This document shows, one piece after another, positions 51,181 through 58,553 of a stretch of DNA of 64,000 nucleotides. Position 1 is the stretch's first letter; the number at the start of each line of letters is the position of its first letter. A program made the translations under genes and the position numbers. The stretch is from the NCBI GenBank assembly GCA_030428885.1, contig JAUIEJ010000014.1, forward strand, positions 1 to 64,000, given 5' to 3'. The notes beneath the pieces were generated by a model, which saw only the letters and a list, made by a program, of their open reading frames with translations, was not told the DNA's origin and searched no databases. The stretch is from Gemmatimonadota bacterium (GTDB lineage: Bacteria > Gemmatimonadota > Gemmatimonadetes > Longimicrobiales > Gaopeijiaceae).

Positions 51181-51203
51181 TGTGAAACGCATTCAAAGAT
51201 CAG

Positions 51204-51218
51204 ATCGTACAATACGAT
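51204..51218. promoter_or_regulatory. palindrome between divergent genes
   Basis: ATCGTA and TACGAT form a perfect 6-bp inverted repeat around CAA, between the divergent DUF3291 and M23-like genes. The same sequence includes TACAAT, a -10-like element on the plus strand. The surrounding 80 nt are AT-rich compared with the window. Confidence 0.45.
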
Positions 51219-51259
51219 GAATCAAATGCGACTGCTCGGCAACCCGAACCTTCGATACC

Positions 51260-51907
51260 ATGCCTTCCGTTTGCCCAAGTCTCCGTCGTTCGATTCCCTT
51301 CCTGGGGTGGATTCTCTCGGCCTGTGGGGGACCGGCCATCCCCGACTTCGTGGACTGCTCGGTCTTCGCCGACCCGGCCTCGTCGCCATACATCCTCCCC
51401 TACGCCGTCGGCGCGCGCTTCGAGGTCGGCAACACCTTCGGGCACTACACCCCTCTCAACGACGGCGTCGGGTTGTACGCGGTGGACTTCCGGATGCCCC
51501 TCGGAACGGGCGTTCACGCAGCGAGAGCCGGGGTTGTCGTGGCAATAGAGGAGTCCTTCTCCGACGACGATCACGCCGACTACCACGAGAACTGGGTCAT
51601 GGTCGAACACGCCGACGCGACCGTCGGACGCTACATCCACCTCACCACCGATGGCGCGCTCGTCGAGGTCGGCGATACCGTGCGGCAGGGCCAGCGGATC
51701 GGCCTGTCCGGCAACTCCGGCGCCTCGTCGCGCCCCCACCTCCACTTCGACGTACAGACCTGCGGGCCCAATCTCCCCCCCGGGTACAACACGCTGCCCT
51801 GCGGGAGGACGGTGCCCCTGACCTTCCGGAACACGGAGAGCCACACGTGCGGACTTCGCGAGGAGCACCGGTACCGGGCGGGTCCCTTCACTCCCGACTC
51901 CCGATGA
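51260..51907 (+). CDS. M23-like peptidase domain lipoprotein, possibly inactive
   Basis: A 215-residue lipoprotein with lipobox LSAC at Cys22. The LytM-like domain starts with GLYAVDFRMPLGTGVHA and includes VGRYIHLTTDG and SRPHLHFDVQTC, the H-x-H of M23 enzymes. The first zinc histidine of the usual H-x-G-x-D motif is replaced (L-Y-A-V-D), so hydrolysis may be lost and the protein may bind cell wall. Two further cysteine pairs near the C-terminus may form disulfides. Its stop overlaps the next gene (ATGA). Confidence 0.75.
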   Translation: MPSVCPSLRRSIPFLGWILSACGGPAIPDFVDCSVFADPASSPYILPYAVGARFEVGNTFGHYTPLNDGVGLYAVDFRMPLGTGVHAARAGVVVAIEESFSDDDHADYHENWVMVEHADATVGRYIHLTTDGALVEVGDTVRQGQRIGLSGNSGASSRPHLHFDVQTCGPNLPPGYNTLPCGRTVPLTFRNTESHTCGLREEHRYRAGPFTPDSR

Positions 51908-52824
51908 AGGCCCCCTCCATGCCTCGCTGGCGCCGCCCGGCGGTATACCTCCTCGCCATGGCGGCCCTGCTCACCGCCGCCTGCGGCCCCGCCGACGAGA
52001 CCGGCGAGGCCGCGGCCCCCCCGCCCCCCGATCCCGAACCGGTCATCGCGGCCGAACGGGCCTTCTCCGCCACCTCGGTGGCCGAGGGGACGCGGGCCGC
52101 CTTTCTCGAGTGGTTCGCCCCCGACGCCGTGAGCTTCGGGCCGGGGCCGATCCGGGGCACGGAGCACATCGCCGCCTGGCCCCCCGGGGGCCCGACGCTG
52201 GAGTGGGCCCCGGAACTGGCCGAGGTGTCGGCCGACGGCCGCATGGGCTACACCTTCGGACCGTACCGCCAGGCGCTGCCGGGCGGGGCCACGGCCTGGG
52301 GGCACTACCACTCCATGTGGCGACGGGACGACGAGGGGGCATGGCGAGTCGCCCTGGATATCGGAACGCCCCACGGGCCCGTACCGTGGCCGCCCGAATC
52401 CGTCGCCACGCCGGCTCCCACGGCGACCCCGGCTCCGGAGGCGGTGCGCCCGGGCGACGGACGGGCCGACCTCCTGGAGCGGGATCGGGCCTACGGCGCC
52501 GCCTACGCTTCCGACGGCCGGGACGCCGCCGCGGAGACCTTTATCGCGCCCCGCGCACGGGTCTCCCGCACCGGTACGCCGCCCTGGCCCTCCCGGAGCG
52601 ACGCTCTGGCGGCGTGGGCGGACTCGGACGAGCAACTCACCTGGACCCCCGACGGCGCCGGTGTCGCCGACTCGGAAGACCTGGGCTACACGTGGGGGTC
52701 GGGCACCCTCGGCGGGGCCCCCATGAGCTACGCCCGCTTCTGGCGCCGCGGGCCGGAGGGGGCGTGGCAGGTGGTGGTGGAGGTCGTGGCCTCCCACCCC
52801 CCGCCGCCGCCCTCCGGCAACTGA
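51904..52824 (+). CDS. lipoprotein with two NTF2/SnoaL-like domains
   Basis: A 306-residue lipoprotein with lipobox TAAC. Residues about 45-150 and 190-300 are two copies of a DUF4440/NTF2-like fold: EPVIAAERAFSATSVAEG then WRVALDIGTPHG, repeated as LLERDRAYGAAYASDGR then WQVVVEVVASHP. Separated by a Pro/Thr-rich linker. Such domains bind small molecules. Coupled to the M23-like lipoprotein. Confidence 0.8.
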   Translation: MKAPSMPRWRRPAVYLLAMAALLTAACGPADETGEAAAPPPPDPEPVIAAERAFSATSVAEGTRAAFLEWFAPDAVSFGPGPIRGTEHIAAWPPGGPTLEWAPELAEVSADGRMGYTFGPYRQALPGGATAWGHYHSMWRRDDEGAWRVALDIGTPHGPVPWPPESVATPAPTATPAPEAVRPGDGRADLLERDRAYGAAYASDGRDAAAETFIAPRARVSRTGTPPWPSRSDALAAWADSDEQLTWTPDGAGVADSEDLGYTWGSGTLGGAPMSYARFWRRGPEGAWQVVVEVVASHPPPPPSGN

Positions 52825-52837
52825 CCCCCGGGGCGGA

Positions 52838-54421
52838 CTACCGCCCCGGACCCTCCACGATCTCGGCGTACGAGTCGGGATTCCACTGGGGCCGGGCGTC
52901 GGTGTCCGAGACCTCGAGCCCGAGGTAGAAGAGAAGCTGGCCGATGCGGGCCGTCTTTTCCGTATCGATCTTGTCCACTTCGTCCGACGCCCGGTGGTAG
53001 TCCTCGTGGGTGCCGTTGAAGAAGAAGAGGATCGGCACCCCCTTCCGGGCGAAGTTGAAGTGGTCGGAGCGGAAGTAGAACCGCTCGTCGGGCCAGATGT
53101 CGTCGATGGCCGTCATGCCGATCTCGGGGTGGGCCACGTTCACCCGGTTGAGGGTCTCGCCCAGGTCCGAGTGCTCCTTGCCGATGGCCACGATGGTGTC
53201 GGGCCAGTTCCGCCCCACCATGTCGGCATTGAGGTTGGCCACCATGGCGTCCACGGGCACCGTGGGGTGATCGGCGTAGTAGGCGCTGCCCAGGAGTCCC
53301 TTCTCTTCGCCGCTCACCAGAAGGAAGACCATGGAGCGCCGCGGCGCCGGATCCAGCGACGCCATGGCCTCGGCCACCTCCATGATGGTGGCGGTGCCCG
53401 AGGCGTCGTCGTCGGCGCCGTTGAAGATGGAGTCGCCGCCCTCGGCGTTGGGCCGCACCCCCACGTGGTCCATGTGGGCCGAGTAGATGACGTACTCGTC
53501 CCGGAGCGTGGGATCGCTCCCTTCCAGAATGCCCACGACGTTGGGGGCCGTGTCGTCCTGGAGGGTGGAGAGGGCGACCTCACTGTCGAGGGTCAGACCC
53601 TCCACCACCGCCATCTCCAGGGCGTCCCCGTGGCGGGACTGGAGGGCGTCGACGTCGACCCCGGCGCCCCCCAGGGCGTCGCGGACCGCCGCGGCCCGGA
53701 CGTTCAGGGCCACGGTGCGCGCCGGATCCAGATCGCCCACGACCCGGGACCCGCCGGCGGCGCGGGCCGCGGTGCGGCTCCACTGGGCGTCGTCCTGGGT
53801 CGACACCAGGAACACCTGGGCGGCGCCGGCGGCATAGAGGGCTTCGGTCCGTCCGGCCCAGCTCGTGGTCCGGGTGGCCTCCATCTCGGGCCCGGTGAAG
53901 ACGAAGACCTGGGCGTCGGTGGGCAGTTCGGCGAAGGCCGCCTCGGCCTCGCCGGTGCCCGAGACCGTCACCACCGGCCCGGTGGCCGCGCCCTCCCGGG
54001 GCACGCCCAGAGCCGTGACGTCGGTGCCCCAGGCCAGGGCGGCGCCCGAGGAGAGGGTCAGGGAGGTGGCCGCCTCGTCCACGGCGAACCGGCGCAGGGA
54101 ATAGCGCTGGATGTAGCCGTCTCCGGCGCCGGGACGGAGTCCCAGAGCGGCGAAGTCGGCGGCGATCCACTCGGCCACCTCGTCCAGTTCGGGGCTCGGG
54201 GTGTCCCGGCCCCGCATGCTGTCGGCCGCCAGCACCGAGATCTTCTCGTACAGATCCTCGGCGGTGATGGTGGCCGCCGCCTCGGCCGCAGCTTCGGGCG
54301 TCACGGGCGAGGCCGGCTCTCCCGCCGGCGCTTCGTCGCCGCCGCAGGCCCCCAGGGCCAGCGTGGCGACGGTGGTGCAGAGGATCGGGGAGCGGCGCAG
54401 GGCAGCGGTGCGGAGCGACAT
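52838..54421 (-). CDS. M28-family zinc peptidase lipoprotein
   Basis: A 527-residue exported peptidase with lipobox GAC. A protease-associated region (about 120-250) interrupts the catalytic domain. Zinc ligands are visible: His in YSAHMDHVGV, Asp in FNGADDDASG, Glu-Glu in VSGEEKGLLG, Asp in LNADMVG and His in FRSDHFNFARKG. M28 enzymes act as aminopeptidases. The ATG at 54421 begins the signal peptide. Confidence 0.9.
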   Translation of the reverse strand: MSLRTAALRRSPILCTTVATLALGACGGDEAPAGEPASPVTPEAAAEAAATITAEDLYEKISVLAADSMRGRDTPSPELDEVAEWIAADFAALGLRPGAGDGYIQRYSLRRFAVDEAATSLTLSSGAALAWGTDVTALGVPREGAATGPVVTVSGTGEAEAAFAELPTDAQVFVFTGPEMEATRTTSWAGRTEALYAAGAAQVFLVSTQDDAQWSRTAARAAGGSRVVGDLDPARTVALNVRAAAVRDALGGAGVDVDALQSRHGDALEMAVVEGLTLDSEVALSTLQDDTAPNVVGILEGSDPTLRDEYVIYSAHMDHVGVRPNAEGGDSIFNGADDDASGTATIMEVAEAMASLDPAPRRSMVFLLVSGEEKGLLGSAYYADHPTVPVDAMVANLNADMVGRNWPDTIVAIGKEHSDLGETLNRVNVAHPEIGMTAIDDIWPDERFYFRSDHFNFARKGVPILFFFNGTHEDYHRASDEVDKIDTEKTARIGQLLFYLGLEVSDTDARPQWNPDSYAEIVEGPGR

Positions 54422-54499
54422 GGGACACACACTCGGGTGAAGGAGCCGGATCGAACCCCTGAACATACACCCCCGGGCGCCCGGATGCGTCCCCCGAAC

Positions 54500-57136
54500 C
54501 TACTCCGACGAGAGGGTGCGCACCGGGTCGATCCGGCTGGCCCGTCGCGCCGGCAGCCAGGCCCCCACTCCCCCCACGACCAGGAGGACCGCCACGGCGG
54601 GGAGGAAGCTCACGGGGGAACGGGTGTCGATTCCCGCCGCCATGGCCCGGAGGGCCCCCGCCAGGGGCACCGCCAGGACCAGTCCCACCACCAGGCCCAG
54701 GGCCACGGCCCGCACGGCGTCGCCGGCGATGGCTCGCTGCACCGCCGACGGTTCGGCCCCCAGGGCCAGCCGGAGTCCGATCTCCCGGGTCCGTCGCGCC
54801 ACGGCCCGGGCCGTGACGCCGTAGATGCCCACCGATCCCAGCACCAGGGAGAGGAGGGCGAAGGCGCCCATGAGGCCCGCCAGCAGATCGAAGCCCCCGA
54901 GGCGATCGGAGATGCGCTCCCGCATGGTGAGGACATCGAAGACCGCCACCGACGGATCCACGCCGGCCACGGCAGCCCGCAACGGAGCCGCCAGGGCGCC
55001 GGGGTCTCCGGCGGTCCGGACGACCAGGGTGCGGGTCCAGGCCGGCATCTGGGCCATGGGCACGTAGATGGAGGGCTCCACGGGCCGGTCCACCGCCCGT
55101 TCGATGTGGTCCTCCACCACGCCGACGATGCGCAATGGGTCGTCTTCATCGTCCCACACGAAACTGCGGTCCAGGGGGGACGCGCCCCCCAGGTAGCGGG
55201 CCACGAAGGTCTCGTTCACCAGCACCACCCGCTCGGCCTCGGCCCGGTCGGCCCGGGTCACGTCCCGGCCCTGGAGCACCTGGAGGTCCAGAGCGTCCAG
55301 GTATCCGGGGGTCAGGCGGGTGATGCGCACCGGCACCTCCTCGGTGCCCGCATCCCGCTCCGCCAGGCGGATCGAACCGACGCTGTTGGACCCCTGGAGG
55401 GGCATGGACTGGGTCGCGCCCACGGCGGTGACGCCAGGCACGGCGGCCACGGCGTCGAGGACGCGGGTGTGGAAGTCCTCCACCTCCTCCCCGGTGGGGT
55501 AGTCGGCGGACCGGGGCGACAGCCGGGCCGAGAGCACCCCCTGGGCGTCCCACCCCATCTCCTGGGTCCGGAGGGAGACCACGCCACGGGCCATGACCAC
55601 GCCCCCCACCAGGAGCACTACGGCCAGGGCCGTCTGGAGCACCACGAGACCGCCGGCGGCCCGGCCCCGGGGCAGCCCTCCGCGCCCGGAACGCCGGAGG
55701 TCGGCGGCGGGCCGGGCGATGCGCAGGGCCGGCACCAGTCCGAACACCAGGGCCGCGGCCAGGACCACGCCCACCGAAAAGGCCAGCACCCGGAGGTCGA
55801 GATCGAAGGAGAAGACAGCGGGAAGGGTGGACGGCAGACCCGCCACCATGGCGCGGCTTCCGAAGACGGCCACGACGGCCCCGGCGGCGCCCCCCACCGT
55901 CGACAGCAGGAGGGCCTCGGCCATGAGCTGTCGCACCAGACGCCCCCGCCCCGCCCCCAGTGCCGCGCGCACGGCCATTTCGCCCGAACGCTCCGACGCC
56001 CGGGACAGGAGCAGGTTGGCCACGTTGGCGCAGGCCATGAGGAGCACGAACCCCACGGCGGCCAGGAGCACGCCCGCGGCCCGGCCGGCGACGTCGCCCA
56101 GCATCTCCTGGCGCAGGGGAATCACCGACGCGGTGAAGCCCTCGTGGGAATCGGGATGCTCGCTGGCCATGGCGGCACTCACGGCCCGGGCCGCGCCGTC
56201 GGCCGAAGCCACCGTGGCCCCGGAGGCCAGCCGTCCCACCGCGTTCCAACTGTGCTCGACGAGAGACGCCGTGTGGGGATCGCCCGGCCACGGCACGAAG
56301 ATGTCGGCGTCCATGGCCAGGAAGCGGAAGTCGGGGGGCAGCACCCCCACCACCGTCCGGGGCTGCCCGTTGAGGACCACGTCGGTGCCCAGGGCGGTTC
56401 GATCGGCGCCCAGGACCCGCTCCCAGTACCCGTGGGACACCACCACCACGGCCGGCGCGCCGTCGGCGGCGTCGGCATCGCCCAGCCCCCGGCCGAGCAT
56501 GGGCTCGACGCCCAGGAGGGGCAGGAGGTTGGGGGTGTGCCACACGCCGTCGAGGCGCACCGGCACGTCGCCCGACTGGTCCGTGATGCCGACATAGGTG
56601 TACGCCGCCACGTCGGCGAAGGCGTCGGAGCGCTGTCGCCACGCCCAGGCGTCGGGAAGGGTCACGTCGACGTCGGTCCACCCCCGCTCCGGGTTCTGGG
56701 CCCAGATCTGGACCAGCCTCGACTCGTCGTCGTAGCCGAAGGGGCGGAACAGCAGGCCGTTCACCAGCGTGAAGATGGCCGTGGTGGCCCCGATCCCCAG
56801 CGTCAGGGTCACCACCGCCGCCACGGTCAGCGCCGGGCGCCGCCGCAGAGCCCGTGCCCCGTACCGCAGGTCCATGATCCAGTCCCACATGTCCCCTCCC
56901 CGTCGTCGTCTGGTTGCCGACGGGCCTCCCCCGCCGGATCGTCGCTCCCGGAACGCTCCCACCGCCAGGTCCCGGAGTCCCCGGAACCACACCACAGCCA
57001 CCGCCCCTCCGCCCCGGCGGCGCGCGGCGGCGAGATGGGCCACGAAGGTGTCCTCCATCTCGGCCCCGAACTCCCGGCGGAAGGCCAGGGGCTGGAGCCG
57101 CAGCATCCAGCGGTAGAGGGCCGGCGCTCGCCTCAT
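54500..57136 (-). CDS. ADOP-type FtsX/MacB permease
   Basis: An 878-residue permease. The prefix contains ALYRWMLRLQPLAFRREFG; the first membrane helix is AVVTLTLGIGATTAIF; a MacB_PCD domain and an FtsX core near 370-490 (VGFVLLMACANVANLLLSR) follow; the second half ends with VGIYGVTARAVARRTREIG and PARRASRIDPVRTLSSE. Its ATG overlaps the PadR stop (ATGA). In orientation and spacing it mirrors the module at 58.2 kb, with the repeat region between them. Confidence 0.9.
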   Translation of the reverse strand: MRRAPALYRWMLRLQPLAFRREFGAEMEDTFVAHLAAARRRGGGAVAVVWFRGLRDLAVGAFRERRSGGGGPSATRRRRGGDMWDWIMDLRYGARALRRRPALTVAAVVTLTLGIGATTAIFTLVNGLLFRPFGYDDESRLVQIWAQNPERGWTDVDVTLPDAWAWRQRSDAFADVAAYTYVGITDQSGDVPVRLDGVWHTPNLLPLLGVEPMLGRGLGDADAADGAPAVVVVSHGYWERVLGADRTALGTDVVLNGQPRTVVGVLPPDFRFLAMDADIFVPWPGDPHTASLVEHSWNAVGRLASGATVASADGAARAVSAAMASEHPDSHEGFTASVIPLRQEMLGDVAGRAAGVLLAAVGFVLLMACANVANLLLSRASERSGEMAVRAALGAGRGRLVRQLMAEALLLSTVGGAAGAVVAVFGSRAMVAGLPSTLPAVFSFDLDLRVLAFSVGVVLAAALVFGLVPALRIARPAADLRRSGRGGLPRGRAAGGLVVLQTALAVVLLVGGVVMARGVVSLRTQEMGWDAQGVLSARLSPRSADYPTGEEVEDFHTRVLDAVAAVPGVTAVGATQSMPLQGSNSVGSIRLAERDAGTEEVPVRITRLTPGYLDALDLQVLQGRDVTRADRAEAERVVLVNETFVARYLGGASPLDRSFVWDDEDDPLRIVGVVEDHIERAVDRPVEPSIYVPMAQMPAWTRTLVVRTAGDPGALAAPLRAAVAGVDPSVAVFDVLTMRERISDRLGGFDLLAGLMGAFALLSLVLGSVGIYGVTARAVARRTREIGLRLALGAEPSAVQRAIAGDAVRAVALGLVVGLVLAVPLAGALRAMAAGIDTRSPVSFLPAVAVLLVVGGVGAWLPARRASRIDPVRTLSSE

Positions 57137-57480
57137 GCCGGACCCGCCTCGTCCAGGACCGCTCGCTCCCGGGCCACCTGCACCCACCCGGCGAGGCGGC
57201 GGGTCTCGGCCGCCAGCGCCGCTCGACCCTCGGGCGCGAGGGCGTAGAACTTCCGGCGACCGCCCTCCGTGGGTGCGTCGGCGGGCGCGGGCGCCTCGAG
57301 GATCCACCCCTCGCTCTCCAGGTCCCGGAGGGAGCCGTAGAGGGTGGCCGGCCACAGCTTCATCTCGCCGTCGGTGCGCTCGAGGACCTCTTCCATGATG
57401 GCCGTGCCGTGGAGCGGTCCTCCCGCCAGGGCGAGGAGGATCTGGAACCACTGGGGCTTGAGGGGCGCGTCGGCGGACAT
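57133..57480 (-). CDS. PadR-family transcriptional regulator
   Basis: A 115-residue winged-helix protein: PQWFQILLALAGGPLHGTA starts the DNA-binding region, ATLYGSLRDLESEGWI is the recognition helix part and RRKFYALAPEGRAAL the wing. The C-terminal helix is longer than in the other PadR proteins here. Its own operator-like palindrome lies just upstream. Confidence 0.9.
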   Translation of the reverse strand: MSADAPLKPQWFQILLALAGGPLHGTAIMEEVLERTDGEMKLWPATLYGSLRDLESEGWILEAPAPADAPTEGGRRKFYALAPEGRAALAAETRRLAGWVQVARERAVLDEAGPA

Positions 57481-57506
57481 GGGACCTCGTATGTGTATCG
57501 CGTCGT

Positions 57507-57528
57507 ATAAATACTCTGGAGTATATAT
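57507..57528. promoter_or_regulatory. AT-rich palindrome before padR
   Basis: ATAAATACTC and GAGTATATAT (57507-57516, 57519-57528) form an inverted repeat with 9 of 10 positions matching around a TG centre. It lies 26 nt upstream of the PadR ATG on the minus strand and contains TATACT, a -10-like element for that gene. Likely autoregulatory operator. Confidence 0.55.
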
Positions 57529-57557
57529 GGGACGCCGGACCGAGGGAAGAGCCGACG

Positions 57558-57655
57558 CGTTTCCGCGGGAACGTGGGCGCCGGGATGCGCCGATGCGGCG
57601 TTACCGCGGGAACGCGGGCGCCGGCATGAACCGATCCGACGTTTCCGCGGTAACG
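57558..57655. repeat. 41-bp tandem repeat with palindromic core, 2.4 copies
   Basis: Three palindromic cores CGTTTCCGCGGGAACG, CGTTACCGCGGGAACG and CGTTTCCGCGGTAACG start at 57558, 57599 and 57640, exactly 41 bp apart. The 25-bp spacers also resemble each other (both contain GGGCGCCGG-x-ATG). It lies between the PadR gene at 57480 and the DUF697-like gene at 57770, facing both. It could be a binding array for a regulator, a mobile palindromic element or a structured RNA. Shortly after it, GCTC-x-CGACGACAC occurs twice (57695-57708, 57714-57727). Confidence 0.7.
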
Positions 57656-57769
57656 TGCAACCGCTGACACCCCCACGGCGTCTCTTCTCGTAGGGCTCAC
57701 GACGACACGCAGAGCTCGCGACGACACCGTGCAGGGGCTCACCCGTTTCGAACGCCGGAGGCGAACGCC

Positions 57770-58135
57770 ATGTGGGAAGACGCGACCCCCAGGGAGCGCA
57801 GCGAGATCATCATCCACGGCGCGGCCGTGGCGGCCGGTGCCGCAGCCGCGGTGTCGGTGGTGCCGGGCTCCGACTCGGTCGCCATCATGCCCATCCAGGT
57901 CGCCATGGTGGCCGGGGTGGCCCGGGAGTACGGCATCGAGCCCTCGGCGTCGTTGGTGAAGTCCACCATCTACGCCAGCCTGGGATCCATCGTGGGCAAG
58001 GCCGGAGCCGGGCTGCTGCTGCGATGGGTTCCCGTGGCGGGCAACGCCGTGCGAGCCTCGGTGGCCTTTTCGGTCACCGAAGGGATCGGCCGCATGATTC
58101 TCCAGCGCCTGGAAGACGGGAAGGGCTTGACCTAA
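57770..58135 (+). CDS. DUF697-like small membrane-associated protein
   Basis: A 121-residue protein beginning MWEDATPRERSEIIIHGAAV, followed by hydrophobic, Ala/Gly-rich segments (AAVSVVPGSDSVAIMPIQV) typical of the DUF697/YcjF-like group, and a terminal helical part. Probably membrane-associated. GGAGG lies 8 nt before the ATG. Its stop TAA sits inside the first operator of the following PadR module. Confidence 0.75.
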   Translation: MWEDATPRERSEIIIHGAAVAAGAAAAVSVVPGSDSVAIMPIQVAMVAGVAREYGIEPSASLVKSTIYASLGSIVGKAGAGLLLRWVPVAGNAVRASVAFSVTEGIGRMILQRLEDGKGLT

Positions 58136-58183
58136 AACTCTTAGGCCAATAGACTCCCCCCATGACCTAAAACTCTTAGGTCA
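58127..58183. promoter_or_regulatory. two palindromic PadR-type operators
   Basis: TGACCTAA-N5-TTAGGTCA is a perfect 8-bp inverted repeat at 58163-58183; a second copy at 58128-58148 differs at one position (TTAGGCCA). They are 35 bp apart, centre to centre. The first copy overlaps the stop codon of the upstream gene. Both precede the PadR start at 58209, so two repressor dimers probably bind here. Confidence 0.7.
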
Positions 58184-58208
58184 AGCATTCTCCAACCGGG
58201 AGTCCCCC

Positions 58209-58553
58209 GTGTCGCGCGGCGATCTCGACCTCCTCAAGGGGACCCTCGACCTCCTGGTGCTCACGGCGCTGGCGGGCGAGGAGGAGCTTCACGGCTTCGA
58301 GGTCCTCGACCGCATCCGGGCCGGAACCGGCGACGCTCTCATCGTCGAGGAAGGGGCCCTCTACCCCGCCCTGCACCGCATGCAGAAGCGGGGATGGCTC
58401 GCCGCCACGTGGGGCGTTTCGGAAAAGGGCCGGCGGGCGAAGTACTACCGCCTCACCGCCGACGGACGCCGGGCCCTCACCGAAGAACGGGCCGCCTGGT
58501 CGAGCTACGTCGAGGCCGTGGCCCGGCTCGGCCGCGCCAGCGGCCTGACGTGA
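58209..58553 (+). CDS. PadR-family transcriptional regulator
   Basis: A 114-residue regulator of the PadR type found beside ADOP permeases, starting DLDLLKGTLDLLVLTAL. HGFEVLDRIRAG and EGALYPALHRMQKRGWL form the DNA-binding region; KYYRLTADGRRALTEE is the wing. The GTG start at 58209 has GGGAG 6 nt upstream. Coupled to the permease by GTGA overlap. Confidence 0.92.
   Translation: MSRGDLDLLKGTLDLLVLTALAGEEELHGFEVLDRIRAGTGDALIVEEGALYPALHRMQKRGWLAATWGVSEKGRRAKYYRLTADGRRALTEERAAWSSYVEAVARLGRASGLT

Noticed and set aside
57558-57655. CRISPR array
   Set aside because: Only three cores, the spacers resemble each other, and no cas gene is present.
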